Below are positions 43,618 through 53,340 of a stretch of 64,000 nucleotides of DNA, piece after piece. Location of the stretch: the NCBI GenBank assembly GCA_964429135.1, contig CAYSAU010000008.1:62001-126000 (forward strand). Direction: 5' to 3'. Each line of letters starts with the position of its first letter. The first letter of the stretch is position 1. The position numbers and the translations under genes are program-made. The notes below the pieces were generated by a model. It saw only the letters and a program-made list of their open reading frames with translations, was not told where the DNA came from and made no database searches. The DNA is from CAZSDU01 sp964429135. Its GTDB lineage: Bacteria; Bacteroidota; Bacteroidia; Bacteroidales; FEN-979.

Positions 43618-46600
43618 TTAAAAATTCAGGTTCACCCCAATGGTAAATGATTTGCTCTGAGGCGGGCTCAGGTAGGTAACCCCCTGGGTTATGTTACCGC
43701 TCAAATCACGGTTAACTTCAGGATCCCATCCTTTGTATTTGGTCAATATCCACCAGTTCTGTGCCATAAAATAAACACGGATACTGCTCATAGCAATCGT
43801 TTTTGACCATTCGTTGGGAAGGGTATAACCAATGGTGACCGTTTTCAAACGGAGGAAGGACCCATCATCGAGATAACGGGTAGAATTGTGGGTGGAATAG
43901 GTATTGCTCCACAATAACTGTGGAGTTTCGGTAATATCACCGGGTTTTTGCCAACGATCTTCGATGGTTGTCATCTGATTCCAATTAGAACCTATAGAAC
44001 CACCTTCAAGGAATTTTCCATCATCCCTGTAAACATCATTTCCCCATTGAAAAGTAAACAAGACAGAAGCGTCAAATCCTTTCCAGCTAAAAATATTGTT
44101 CAGGCCGCCAAACCACGTGGGATAAGGATTCCCAACAACTTTTGCATTGTTGGCAAAAAAGTTGGGATCAGCATCATCCCAGGGTCCGATTGAACCATCA
44201 GCAAGCACGAACAATTCTCCGCCTGTTTTGGGATCCACTCCATAATATTCAACTAAACGCCAGGCGCCAACCGGATGTCCGGCCTGAGCATAGTTGTTCC
44301 CATAATTTTCTCCGGCAATAATCTGTCCCTGAATATCAACGATTTCATTACGGTTATTATTGATGTTAAACTCTGTTTGCCACTTGAATTTTCCGACCAG
44401 ATTATTGGAGGTCAGGAAAATTTCAATCCCTTTATTGTACATTGAGCCAACGTTTTTAGTTACCGTGGAAGCACCGCTGGTTTGAGGAACATTTACATTC
44501 AGCAACATATCTGTGGTATATTTATAATAATAGTCGAAACCTCCAGATAATCTACCATTCCATAAACCGAAATCGAGTCCTACGTCAACCTGTGATGTTT
44601 TTTCCCAGCCAAGGTTAGGATTGGCAATGTTGGCAATTTTAATACCCGGTAAACCGTTATAAGTAGAAGAGTTATAAGACCCAAAATAACTATAGTCACC
44701 GATTTCAGCATTTCCCATGATCCCGTAACTACCTCTTAGCTTAAAGTAAGTCAACACTTTTTTAATGGATTCCGGAATGAATTTTTCTTCAGTAATGGTC
44801 CATCCTACAGAAGTAGATGGGAACCATCCCCATTTATGTCCCGGACCAAACCTGGAGGAAGCATCCCTACGTAAGCTCACAGTCAGGTAATATTTGTTAT
44901 TGTATGAATAGGATGCTCTACCCATATAGGAAAGAAATCCGTATGCGGAAGTCCAGTTCCCTGCCGTGATAATGGAGGCATTCCCGGGCTGGGTATAAGC
45001 GGAACTTGGGAAATTGGTTCCGGTGATCCAGCTCCCGGCGGTACTGCTGTTCTGAACCTGCATTCCAAGGAATCCGGATACATCATGTTTTCCAAAAACT
45101 TTGTTAAAATTCAGGGAGAGCATGTTTGTATAGGTTTCCACCTGAACGCGACGGTCTGTTGCATTGACAGAGGAGGCTTCGCGAGTGATCGGTCCTTCGT
45201 ATTTATAATCTTTGACATAAACATTATTCAAACCAAATTCATCTCGTATTGATAGCCAGTTCGTAAAATTAAATTCCCCGAATACATTGGCCAAAACGGA
45301 GAAAGTATTAGCAGAATATTTAAGATCATCCCGGGAAGCAACGATATTGGTACCATTGGATGTTTTGGGCGCAAAATAATCTCCTCCTGCAGTATAAACA
45401 GGCATAATGGGAAGCGAGCGGCTTTGGGCGGTTCCCAGTCCACCAGCCCAACCTGTCGGCACTCTTTTGTTGATGGTATACGACAAACCCACATTGGCAC
45501 CAAATTTAAAGTGATCGGAAGCGATGTGAGAAAAGTTTACACGGCCATTGTATCTTGAAAAATCATTGGCTTTGATAAACCCTTTTTCATCATAATATGC
45601 CCCGTTGATATAGTACTGCGTTCTTGCAGTACCTCCCGTTGCAGATAATGAAGCATTCTGAACAAATCCCTGCTGGAGGGATTCATCCAGCCAGTTAGTG
45701 TTAGTGTTGTCAATGATTTTTTTATTGGCTGCAAGGGTTGCATTTTTCTGCTCTTCCGTGAAGTTATTGTAATTTCCTTCATACAGGAGATTGGTATTAT
45801 AAATTCCATACGGAAGGTTTTCGTAATAAGCACGGTAATCGTTGGAAATATCCTTACCCGAGTTTGTCCATGCTTCTTTGGTCAATGCAAGATATCTGGA
45901 ACCGTCAAGAATTTTCAAGCGGTTCGTCACAGTGGTTACTCCGGCATAGTAATTGAAACTGAAGTTGGTTTTTGGTTTTCCCTCCCCCAGTTTACCCTGC
46001 TTTGTGGTGATCAGGACAACCCCGTTGGCTGAACGTGCACCATAAATAGCTGCGGCTGCAGCATCCTTGAGAATTTCTATGGAGGCAATATCCGCAGGGT
46101 CAATCTGTGACAATACGTTGGATTTGTCAGGGAAACCTGATTCATTGGTCAAACTTCCCGTTACGGCAGGGATACCATCAACCACGTACAGGGGTTCGCT
46201 GCTGGCTAACAAAGAAGAAGTTCCCCGAACACGGAAAGTAACAGCCCCACCCGGCAACCCGTTGTCAGAAGTGATCTGTACCCCTGGGGTACGACCTTGC
46301 AAAGCCTTCCCGAAGTTTTCAACCGGAATGGAGGCTATTTCCGCAGCTTTAACCGTTGAAATAGAGCTTGTTACATCTCTTTTGCGTTTGGTTCCAAAAC
46401 CCACGACAACGATTTCATCCAGTTGAAGATTATCTTCAGCAATACTGAAATCCTGGGTCAATACCTGGTCTTTCTGAATATTCAGTGTGACTGTCATACG
46501 CTGGTATCCCGTGTAACTGCAGATAATGACCACCTTGCCTGCAGGAACTTTCAGGCTGTACTTACCATCAGCAGCAGTAGAAACACCGATGGACGTTCCT

Positions 46601-46752
46601 TCGACATAGACGTTGGCTCCGGGTAATTGTTCACCTGTGGCTTTATCGGTGACGACACCCGTCAGGGTACCTGTCTGCCCAAAGGCGGCAGACAAACCAA
46701 AGCCAACAAATGCGAATAGGAAAAATAATTGAAAGTGTAAAATTTTCCTCAT
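43618..46752 (-). CDS. susC: SusC/RagA-family TonB-dependent outer-membrane transporter
   Basis: The 1044-residue protein has a signal peptide, a carboxypeptidase-regulatory-like domain (about 28-105, with GEQLPGANVYVEGTSIG), a TonB plug (about 110-235, with DEIVVVGFGTKRKRDVTSS and DAAAAAIYGARSANGVVLI), and a long C-terminal beta-barrel ending in NLNF. With SusD it imports glycan chains across the outer membrane, driven by TonB. It is divergent from the modular protein gene across a 121-bp AT-rich gap. The surrounding genes suggest starch as its substrate. Confidence 0.95.
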   Translation of the reverse strand: MRKILHFQLFFLFAFVGFGLSAAFGQTGTLTGVVTDKATGEQLPGANVYVEGTSIGVSTAADGKYSLKVPAGKVVIICSYTGYQRMTVTLNIQKDQVLTQDFSIAEDNLQLDEIVVVGFGTKRKRDVTSSISTVKAAEIASIPVENFGKALQGRTPGVQITSDNGLPGGAVTFRVRGTSSLLASSEPLYVVDGIPAVTGSLTNESGFPDKSNVLSQIDPADIASIEILKDAAAAAIYGARSANGVVLITTKQGKLGEGKPKTNFSFNYYAGVTTVTNRLKILDGSRYLALTKEAWTNSGKDISNDYRAYYENLPYGIYNTNLLYEGNYNNFTEEQKNATLAANKKIIDNTNTNWLDESLQQGFVQNASLSATGGTARTQYYINGAYYDEKGFIKANDFSRYNGRVNFSHIASDHFKFGANVGLSYTINKRVPTGWAGGLGTAQSRSLPIMPVYTAGGDYFAPKTSNGTNIVASRDDLKYSANTFSVLANVFGEFNFTNWLSIRDEFGLNNVYVKDYKYEGPITREASSVNATDRRVQVETYTNMLSLNFNKVFGKHDVSGFLGMQVQNSSTAGSWITGTNFPSSAYTQPGNASIITAGNWTSAYGFLSYMGRASYSYNNKYYLTVSLRRDASSRFGPGHKWGWFPSTSVGWTITEEKFIPESIKKVLTYFKLRGSYGIMGNAEIGDYSYFGSYNSSTYNGLPGIKIANIANPNLGWEKTSQVDVGLDFGLWNGRLSGGFDYYYKYTTDMLLNVNVPQTSGASTVTKNVGSMYNKGIEIFLTSNNLVGKFKWQTEFNINNNRNEIVDIQGQIIAGENYGNNYAQAGHPVGAWRLVEYYGVDPKTGGELFVLADGSIGPWDDADPNFFANNAKVVGNPYPTWFGGLNNIFSWKGFDASVLFTFQWGNDVYRDDGKFLEGGSIGSNWNQMTTIEDRWQKPGDITETPQLLWSNTYSTHNSTRYLDDGSFLRLKTVTIGYTLPNEWSKTIAMSSIRVYFMAQNWWILTKYKGWDPEVNRDLSGNITQGVTYLSPPQSKSFTIGVNLNF

Positions 46753-46824
46753 AGCAAAGAATTTTTGGTTATACTTATTTGTTGTAAAAATATAAAAGAA
46801 TTTATTAAGATTATATTTTTTTAT

Positions 46825-46832
46825 TATCTTTG
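46825..46832 (+). promoter_or_regulatory. Bacteroidota -7 element (TATCTTTG) for the 676-residue modular protein
   Basis: An exact TAnnTTTG match 41 bp before the ATG at 46874 in the AT-rich gap shared with the start of susC. No clear -33 element is seen, and no matching element was found for susC itself. Confidence 0.45.
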
Positions 46833-46873
46833 TATAAAGGTAATTAATTAAAATTTAACTAAAACCAGAGCCT

Positions 46874-48904
46874 ATGAAAAATTTTACTCATTTTTTACTG
46901 AAAAATTTGATGGTAATTCTTACCATTATTATGTTTTCAGGTATTGCAAGGGCACAGATGCCGGCTGCCATCTCGATGGAGCCTTCTGATGCCACGGTCT
47001 TCGATTCCATCACGTTGACCTTCAACCCTGTTCTGGCTTGTTTCCAGGATGGCTCTTTAACCGGTGTTCCCATTGTTTATATGCATTCAGGCGTGACAAC
47101 TTCAGCCGGTAACTGGCAAAATGTTATCGATTATAACCATACCGGAGCCAATGGCCAAGCCCCTCAACTCACACCCAATGGTGACGGTACTTACTCCATT
47201 GGTTACAGGCCTTCAGCTTTTTATGGGATTGCTGAAGGGACAATAGTCACTAAATTATGTATGGTTTTCAATGATGGGCAATGGGGATCCAAAGATGGTC
47301 GTGATTTTGACCCGGCCAATCCACCCAACTGCATGGACTTTTTCATTCCTTTGAAATTCTCTTCCAGCGAGCCGAAATTTAAATTCACGGTGAACATGGA
47401 AAAAATGGTCAATGAAGGATTGTTTGATCCCATTGCAGATGCTGTTTATGCCAACCTGCTTACTCCGACGAATATGGAAGTAGAACTTTCCCCCGGAATT
47501 GGCGCAGATCAATATAAGTTTACCGGTATGATTGAAAGCGGTCTGGATTCCGGTACTACTTATACATATAAATATCGTATCAATGAAGCCGATTTCGAAA
47601 CGGTTAGCCGTGAAATCACTGCCAATCCAGGAACTACTGCCGTTACTGCCTGGTGGAATGACGATCCCATCAATGTCTCTACTTTTATGGTGGATATGAC
47701 TTATTGGATTGCTGCCGGAAAATTCGACCCGGACGTGGATGTACTGGATATGCCAGGCTCTATGAATGGATGGGCAGGTTCACCCGATATGACTCCGGTA
47801 CCCGGAAAAGCCAATCTCTACCAAGTCGAATATACCCTTGACCCGGCAACCATTTATGAGTACAAATACCGGATCAACCATGACTGGGAAAATGCTGAAT
47901 TCCCGGGTGGCGGACCCAACCGTATGACTTGGGGACCTCCGGTACCCAAAACCATACTTAGTGTATATGACAATTACAAACCAGGAACTCTTCCTGTGAC
48001 TTTTAAATGCCATATGTCTTATCAGATCAAAGCCGGTCATTTCGATCCAACCACTGAATACCTCGATATTGCAGGGAACTTGAATGGATGGGGCGCTTAT
48101 GACGTTCTTTTCGACAGATCAAACCCACATGACAGCGTTTACCAGATTACGTTGAACGCCGATACCAATAATATGGGTACTTCACCTGTTGAGTTTAAAT
48201 TCCGTTTCAACGGAGATTGGAACACTTCTGAATTTCCTGGCGGCGGCCCCAACCGCAAGTATTTCCTGCTGGATACTGCAGGCGGCGTCCAGAACATCGT
48301 AGAGGTTTGGTACAGTGATTTAAATCCCAACATTCTCACACCGCCCTGGGCCTATGACCTTGAGATCACCGGAACACTAATCGTTGGTCAGGATCTGACC
48401 GGACATTACACCTACGAAAATGTGAATGGGATCCCGGAAGGCGCTTCAACCTACAAGTGGTATACGGCAGATGACAACCAGGGAACCAATCTGGCTGAAA
48501 TCCCGGGCATTGTTACCATTGGTTATTCTCCGACTGAACTTGAAACCGGAAAATTCCTGGCCTTTGAGGTAACCCCGATTGCTGCAAGCGGCGATTCAGC
48601 TATCGGAAAGCCGGTGATGGTCTATTCCTTGGACAAAATCGGCGGAGTTGGCATCAAAGAAGTCGGTAACACCTATGTGAACTTTTACCCGAATCCTGTT
48701 ACCTCACAAATCACTTTCGAACACCTCGGCGACATTGCACGCATTGAAATATTTAGCATTGTCGGACAACAAGTGATGACATTCAACAACCTCAGCACTG
48801 AAAAAATGACTGTAAATACCAGTAACCTAAAAGCCGGTATTTATTTCCTTCGGTTCTATGGTAAGGATAACAGCTTTACGACAGCAAAGTTTATCAAGAA
48901 CTAA
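46874..48904 (+). CDS. T9SS-exported multi-module starch-binding-like protein
   Basis: The 676-residue protein has a signal peptide (to about residue 27), a first domain (about 28-165, MEPSDATVFDSITLTF to KDGRDFDP) also found at the start of the amylase at 48980-51862, three modules like those of the paralogue at 28421-30049 (roughly 172-275, 278-375 and 380-485), an immunoglobulin-like linker with YENVNGIPEG, and a T9SS C-terminal domain (NFYPNPVTSQI, about 602-676). Modules two and three both hold the phrase EFPGGGPNR. No catalytic residues are visible. It lies where SusE/SusF would be expected, so I infer it takes over starch binding at the surface. Confidence 0.8.
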   Translation: MKNFTHFLLKNLMVILTIIMFSGIARAQMPAAISMEPSDATVFDSITLTFNPVLACFQDGSLTGVPIVYMHSGVTTSAGNWQNVIDYNHTGANGQAPQLTPNGDGTYSIGYRPSAFYGIAEGTIVTKLCMVFNDGQWGSKDGRDFDPANPPNCMDFFIPLKFSSSEPKFKFTVNMEKMVNEGLFDPIADAVYANLLTPTNMEVELSPGIGADQYKFTGMIESGLDSGTTYTYKYRINEADFETVSREITANPGTTAVTAWWNDDPINVSTFMVDMTYWIAAGKFDPDVDVLDMPGSMNGWAGSPDMTPVPGKANLYQVEYTLDPATIYEYKYRINHDWENAEFPGGGPNRMTWGPPVPKTILSVYDNYKPGTLPVTFKCHMSYQIKAGHFDPTTEYLDIAGNLNGWGAYDVLFDRSNPHDSVYQITLNADTNNMGTSPVEFKFRFNGDWNTSEFPGGGPNRKYFLLDTAGGVQNIVEVWYSDLNPNILTPPWAYDLEITGTLIVGQDLTGHYTYENVNGIPEGASTYKWYTADDNQGTNLAEIPGIVTIGYSPTELETGKFLAFEVTPIAASGDSAIGKPVMVYSLDKIGGVGIKEVGNTYVNFYPNPVTSQITFEHLGDIARIEIFSIVGQQVMTFNNLSTEKMTVNTSNLKAGIYFLRFYGKDNSFTTAKFIKN

Positions 48905-48920
48905 ACCTGTATGATCCTGA

Positions 48921-48950
48921 AAAACCCGGCCTGAAAGACCGGGTTTTTTT
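48921..48950 (+). terminator. Rho-independent terminator behind the modular protein gene
   Basis: AAAACCCGG (48921-48929) pairs with CCGGGTTTT (48939-48947) around a 9-base loop, and T-residues follow. The next promoter element begins at 48952, directly behind it. Confidence 0.85.
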
Positions 48951-48951
48951 T

Positions 48952-48959
48952 TATCTTTG
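48952..48959 (+). promoter_or_regulatory. Bacteroidota -7 element (TATCTTTG) for the T9SS amylase
   Basis: An exact TAnnTTTG match 20 bp before the ATG at 48980, directly behind the terminator; the expected -33 region lies inside the terminator hairpin. Confidence 0.5.
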
Positions 48960-48979
48960 TCTAAGTTAAATCAAACCTT

Positions 48980-51862
48980 ATGGGAACATTAATGAAAGTA
49001 ATCCCGGCCCTATTCCCTTTTCTTCTCATCCTCTGTTCCGCTTTTTCCCTATTCGGACAGGTCATCGTAACCACACCCATGTTTCCGGCAGATAAGGATT
49101 CTGTGACCATTTTGTTCGATGCGGCAAAAGGGAACGCTGAACTCAAAGATGTTCCCCCTCCCATTTATGCCCATACCGGGGTAATCACGGATAAAAGTAC
49201 CAGCCCGGGAGATTGGAAATATGTCGTGGCCGGATGGTCGGAAAATCTTCCGAAAGCACAAATGACACCGCTCGGGAACAACCTTTACGAGCTCAAGATT
49301 AAACCCAGCATCAGAACTTTTTATGGCGTTCCCTCCAATGAAGAAATTTTAAAAATGGCTTTTGTTTTCAGGAATTCCAATGGAAGCAAAGTCGGTCGTA
49401 ATGAAGACGGAGGAGATATCTTTGCGGATGTCTACCCTTCCGTAACCAGTGTGAATATAGTCCTTCCTTCAAATAAAGAACTTTATCTCCGACAATCAGA
49501 TACCATCATTATTTCCGCAGTAAGTCCTCTGGCCGATTCGTTAAAAATCATTCATCACAACGAAATCCATAAAGCCGTGGCAGGGAAATATATTTATGAT
49601 ACCATATTGGCGGATAATTTCGGACAAAATTGGGTAAAAAGGTGGATCAGGGTCATCGCTGAAAATGATACTGCTTCGGCAGCCGATTCGTTTTTTTATA
49701 CCGTTATCCCTTCTTCACCTGTGGCCAGCCTTCCTCCTGGTGTATCTGATGGTATTAATTATCTGGACGAGTATTCCGCTATCCTATGTCTCTATGCTCC
49801 TGGCAAGAAACATGCTTTTTTACTTGGTGATTTTAACGATTGGAAGATCGACTCAGCCCATTATATGAATATCACTCCTGACGGAAAAAGGTTCTGGATA
49901 CAACTCGGCAATCTGATCCCCAAAAAAGAATATATTTTTCAATACCTCGTGGATGGCAGTCTCCAGATCGGGGATCCTTATGCAGATAAAGTCAGCGACT
50001 GGAATGATACCTATATCTCTTCAGCAACTTATCCCGGCTTAATCCCCTATCCCAGCGGTAAAGCCAGCGGTGTTGCCACTTATCTGCAAACCGCCCAGGA
50101 TCCATATCCCTGGAAATCCATATCCTTCACTCCGCCTGCCGTAACCGACCTGGTCATTTATGAACTACTGATCCGGGATTTTACCAACCACCATGATTTT
50201 CCTTCGCTTATAGACACCCTTGATTATTTAAAAAACCTTGGAATCAATGCCATTGAACTGATGCCGATCATGGAATTCGAAGGAAATATCAGCTGGGGTT
50301 ATAACCCCGACTTTTCATTTGCTGTGGATAAATACTACGGTACAAAAAACGGATTGAAACAATTCGTGGAAGCAGCCCACTCAAAGGGAATCGCAGTCAT
50401 CCTCGACATCGTATGCAATCACCATTTCGGACTTTCACCCCTCGTGCAGTTATACTGGGATGATAGCGGACAACGGCCTGCTGCCGATAATCCTTGGTTC
50501 AACCAGACTCCCAAACATCCTTACAATGTGGGTTATGACTTCAATCATGAATCCCCGGCCACTAAGTCTTATATGGAAAGACTGATCAAGTATTGGCTCC
50601 AGGAATACCATGTAGATGGCTACAGGTTTGACCTGTCAAAAGGATTCACGCAAAAGAACTCATATCCGGATAATGTAAGCCTCTGGGGTCAGTATGACGG
50701 CAGTCGCATCAGTATTCTGAAAAACTACTGCAATGTGATCCATTCTATCAAGCCTGAGGCTTATGTGATTCTGGAACATTTTGCCGACAATTCGGAAGAA
50801 ACAGAATTATCCGCCAATGATATGTTGCTTTGGGGGAATATGAATGGCCCTTATGGTCAGGCTGCCATGGGCTATAACTCCAACAACACTTCTGACCTGT
50901 CATGGGCATCTTATAAAAAAAGGGGATGGACACAGCCCAACCTCATTGCTTACATGGAAAGTCATGATGAAGAAAGACTGATGTTCAAGAACATCAAATA
51001 TGGAAACAGCACACAACCGCCCTATAACCCCAAAGACACAACGACGGCCTTAAAAAGGATGGAACTCGACGCCAATTTCTTCTTCAGTATTCCCGGGCCG
51101 AAAATGATCTGGCAATTCGGAGAACTGGGATATGATTATTCCATTAATTATCCCAGCGGGACTTCTGATTCACGGCTTACACCAAAACCAATCCGTTGGG
51201 ATTATTACAACCAATGGAGAAGGCATTACACCCAACAGATCTTTGCCTCCCTCATTCACCTGAAAAAGAACCAGGCCGCATTTCGAACAACGGATTTCAC
51301 CCTCGATGTCGGGACTGCCGTCAAACGGATCCAATTAAGGCATAGCAGTATGGATGCTACGATACTTGGAAATTTCGATATCATTGACCGTAACATCGTA
51401 CCTAATTTTACCAAATCAGGGGTGTGGTACGAATATTTCACCGGAGATTCTCTGAATGTGGTCTCCACCATCGATCCACTTCCTTTTCATGCCGGTGAGT
51501 ACAGGTTATATACAACGCTCCGGCTGCCTAAACCTGTTTTTACAAGTGTGGATGATCCTCCCGGGATTTTTTCCAAAAAAAATGCCGTTCAAGTTTATCC
51601 AAACCCATCCGATGGGATCTTTTACTTTGAATTCAACCTGGATAAACCTGGTATGGCCAGGCTTTACATTTATAATCTATATGGTCAGAAAATCGGGACT
51701 ATCTTCAGTGAATACCTTGGCCAAGGAAAACATCTTTTACAATGGAACGGAAAGGATGGCGCATCCTGTAAAGCAAGCCCAGGAATCTATTTCTATCATC
51801 TTGAAACGAATACTTTCAGGGACAGCGGGAAAATAATCCTGGGCAGAGCAACCCATCCCTGA
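48980..51862 (+). CDS. T9SS-exported GH13 alpha-amylase with accessory domains
   Basis: The 960-residue protein has a signal peptide, an N-terminal domain shared with the modular protein upstream (about 28-155), a beta region (about 155-245), a CBM48-like domain (about 262-345, with AFLLGDFNDWKID), a GH13 barrel and a T9SS C-terminal domain (from about 872, QVYPNPSDGI). Catalytic residues are Asp551 in VDGYRFDLSK, Glu599 in VILEHFADN and Asp663 in MESHDEERL. As a surface-exported enzyme it should make the first cuts in starch. It is separately transcribed, and its end is 7 bp from the convergent unknown gene. Confidence 0.9.
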   Translation: MGTLMKVIPALFPFLLILCSAFSLFGQVIVTTPMFPADKDSVTILFDAAKGNAELKDVPPPIYAHTGVITDKSTSPGDWKYVVAGWSENLPKAQMTPLGNNLYELKIKPSIRTFYGVPSNEEILKMAFVFRNSNGSKVGRNEDGGDIFADVYPSVTSVNIVLPSNKELYLRQSDTIIISAVSPLADSLKIIHHNEIHKAVAGKYIYDTILADNFGQNWVKRWIRVIAENDTASAADSFFYTVIPSSPVASLPPGVSDGINYLDEYSAILCLYAPGKKHAFLLGDFNDWKIDSAHYMNITPDGKRFWIQLGNLIPKKEYIFQYLVDGSLQIGDPYADKVSDWNDTYISSATYPGLIPYPSGKASGVATYLQTAQDPYPWKSISFTPPAVTDLVIYELLIRDFTNHHDFPSLIDTLDYLKNLGINAIELMPIMEFEGNISWGYNPDFSFAVDKYYGTKNGLKQFVEAAHSKGIAVILDIVCNHHFGLSPLVQLYWDDSGQRPAADNPWFNQTPKHPYNVGYDFNHESPATKSYMERLIKYWLQEYHVDGYRFDLSKGFTQKNSYPDNVSLWGQYDGSRISILKNYCNVIHSIKPEAYVILEHFADNSEETELSANDMLLWGNMNGPYGQAAMGYNSNNTSDLSWASYKKRGWTQPNLIAYMESHDEERLMFKNIKYGNSTQPPYNPKDTTTALKRMELDANFFFSIPGPKMIWQFGELGYDYSINYPSGTSDSRLTPKPIRWDYYNQWRRHYTQQIFASLIHLKKNQAAFRTTDFTLDVGTAVKRIQLRHSSMDATILGNFDIIDRNIVPNFTKSGVWYEYFTGDSLNVVSTIDPLPFHAGEYRLYTTLRLPKPVFTSVDDPPGIFSKKNAVQVYPNPSDGIFYFEFNLDKPGMARLYIYNLYGQKIGTIFSEYLGQGKHLLQWNGKDGASCKASPGIYFYHLETNTFRDSGKIILGRATHP

Positions 51863-51869
51863 TCTGTTT

Positions 51870-53309
51870 TCACAATACGCTAAGGGGACTAAAAAATAGA
51901 AAGAAAATCAAATCCCGGTAAACTTTTTGATAGGCAAGATCATCGGGAATAAGGTCAGGATGTTTTTGCCTATACTCCTGGGCTTTCCCCAAATATTTCA
52001 AAGCCATTTCCGGTTTTTTCGACTCCAGGCATCCTGATGCAACACTAAGGTAGGATTGATAGATGCCCAGGGCTGTTTCGCTTGACACTTTCCGGATAAT
52101 TACGGAATCGTCCATATACATCCTTGATGAGGGAAATAAATTCCAGTGTTCCATCAAGGCCTTTGCTTCCGCATACTGACTACAACGGATCAGTTCAGAG
52201 GCAAGCCCGAGATACGAATGGTATAATTGCTTGGCTATAAAACCCATCAGTGTATCGCGGTTAGCATCCGGATACATCTTGGCAAGAATAATTTCTGTAA
52301 TATAACGATCATCCGGAAAAACGTTACAGGAAAACCAGTGATCGAGATAATCCTGATAAATATAAGCATGTTGTTCGCCAAGCAGCTGTGAACGCCTGAT
52401 GTAGGATAATATGCGCGATGTGAAAAAATTTGTATATTCCCGTATATCCCCATGCCATGGAATTGATTCCGAGGCCATGAGCAGGTCAAGGAAGTTGAAA
52501 TGCAGAGAGCGGGCATTGCGGTATGTGTTTTGAAGCTTTCCCATCAGGTTTAGAAAGTCCTCCCTTTGTCCCAATAGATTTTCCGGAAACTGTCTTTCCA
52601 TGATTCGATGCAGGATTTTATCCGATTCTTCGACTTGAATAAAAGCAGTAGGTAACCCTCCAGCATCCTCAAGATTTATTGATTTATGAAAAACATCCAG
52701 GGAATCCAAGATGATCAGACTGGCATAATAGTCATTTATCATCTGCATTTTCTCTTTTAATTTGACCAGCGCAAGTGTATCGTAGTAAAGTATAATATCC
52801 TTGACAGTAAGCGTATCGATTCCCGGGTCATAAAATGGAATATGGCCAGCAATAATCATCTTACTCGCATTTTTCTCTATTTTTTCATCGAAAGCCGACA
52901 TGGAAAAAAACTCCGGATTGCTTTTTTTAGCCCAAAGCACCCTGAATTTTATCCTTGGAGGAAGTAACTCATCTGAAATAATAAATTTGCGGTATGACAC
53001 GTCTCCATCGACAATGGGATTCGAATAGAATATCCTGAGCATGATATCCCCCTGCTTTTTTTCCACCTCGATTTGGATGGAATAATTAACCGAAATCTTA
53101 ACATGCTGAGGGTCTTTCAATAAATCTTTTGCCATTTCCCTGAGTATTTCATTCCCTATGGAATATACTGACTCGGGTGAAAAAGAATATGGAATAAAAT
53201 AGGTAGAGGGTGTGACGGAATGGAAAACTATCTCCTGGGCTGATAAGAATAAAAATGGAAAAAAAAAGAAGGGCAAAAGTACAATCAACCTCCAGTCCCG
53301 TTGTTTCAT
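51870..53309 (-). CDS. Secreted protein of unknown function, helical C-terminal half
   Basis: I do not recognise this 479-residue protein. It begins with a signal peptide (about 24 residues, ending at LSAQ). The N-terminal half is beta-like (VKISVNYSIQIEVEKKQGD). The C-terminal half is helical, with TPR-like pairs around residues 380-465 (LYHSYLGLASELIRCSQYAE and ALKYLGKAQEYRQKHPDL). No catalytic motif is visible. It should lie in the periplasm or at the outer membrane. It is convergent with the T9SS amylase and divergent from the efflux operon. Confidence 0.75.
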   Translation of the reverse strand: MKQRDWRLIVLLPFFFFPFLFLSAQEIVFHSVTPSTYFIPYSFSPESVYSIGNEILREMAKDLLKDPQHVKISVNYSIQIEVEKKQGDIMLRIFYSNPIVDGDVSYRKFIISDELLPPRIKFRVLWAKKSNPEFFSMSAFDEKIEKNASKMIIAGHIPFYDPGIDTLTVKDIILYYDTLALVKLKEKMQMINDYYASLIILDSLDVFHKSINLEDAGGLPTAFIQVEESDKILHRIMERQFPENLLGQREDFLNLMGKLQNTYRNARSLHFNFLDLLMASESIPWHGDIREYTNFFTSRILSYIRRSQLLGEQHAYIYQDYLDHWFSCNVFPDDRYITEIILAKMYPDANRDTLMGFIAKQLYHSYLGLASELIRCSQYAEAKALMEHWNLFPSSRMYMDDSVIIRKVSSETALGIYQSYLSVASGCLESKKPEMALKYLGKAQEYRQKHPDLIPDDLAYQKVYRDLIFFLFFSPLSVL

Positions 53310-53328
53310 GAGAAAAAATTGCTTTCCG

Positions 53329-53336
53329 CAAAAGTA
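53329..53336 (-). promoter_or_regulatory. Bacteroidota -7 element (TACTTTTG) for the unknown secreted protein
   Basis: On the minus strand the octamer fits TAnnTTTG and lies 19 bp before the ATG at 53309. It is back to back with the efflux operon promoter at 53341-53374. Confidence 0.4.
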
Positions 53337-53340
53337 AGCA

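Noticed and set aside
46753..46873. Promoter of susC
   Set aside because: No TAnnTTTG element was found on the minus strand in this AT-rich gap at a sensible distance, so none is called.
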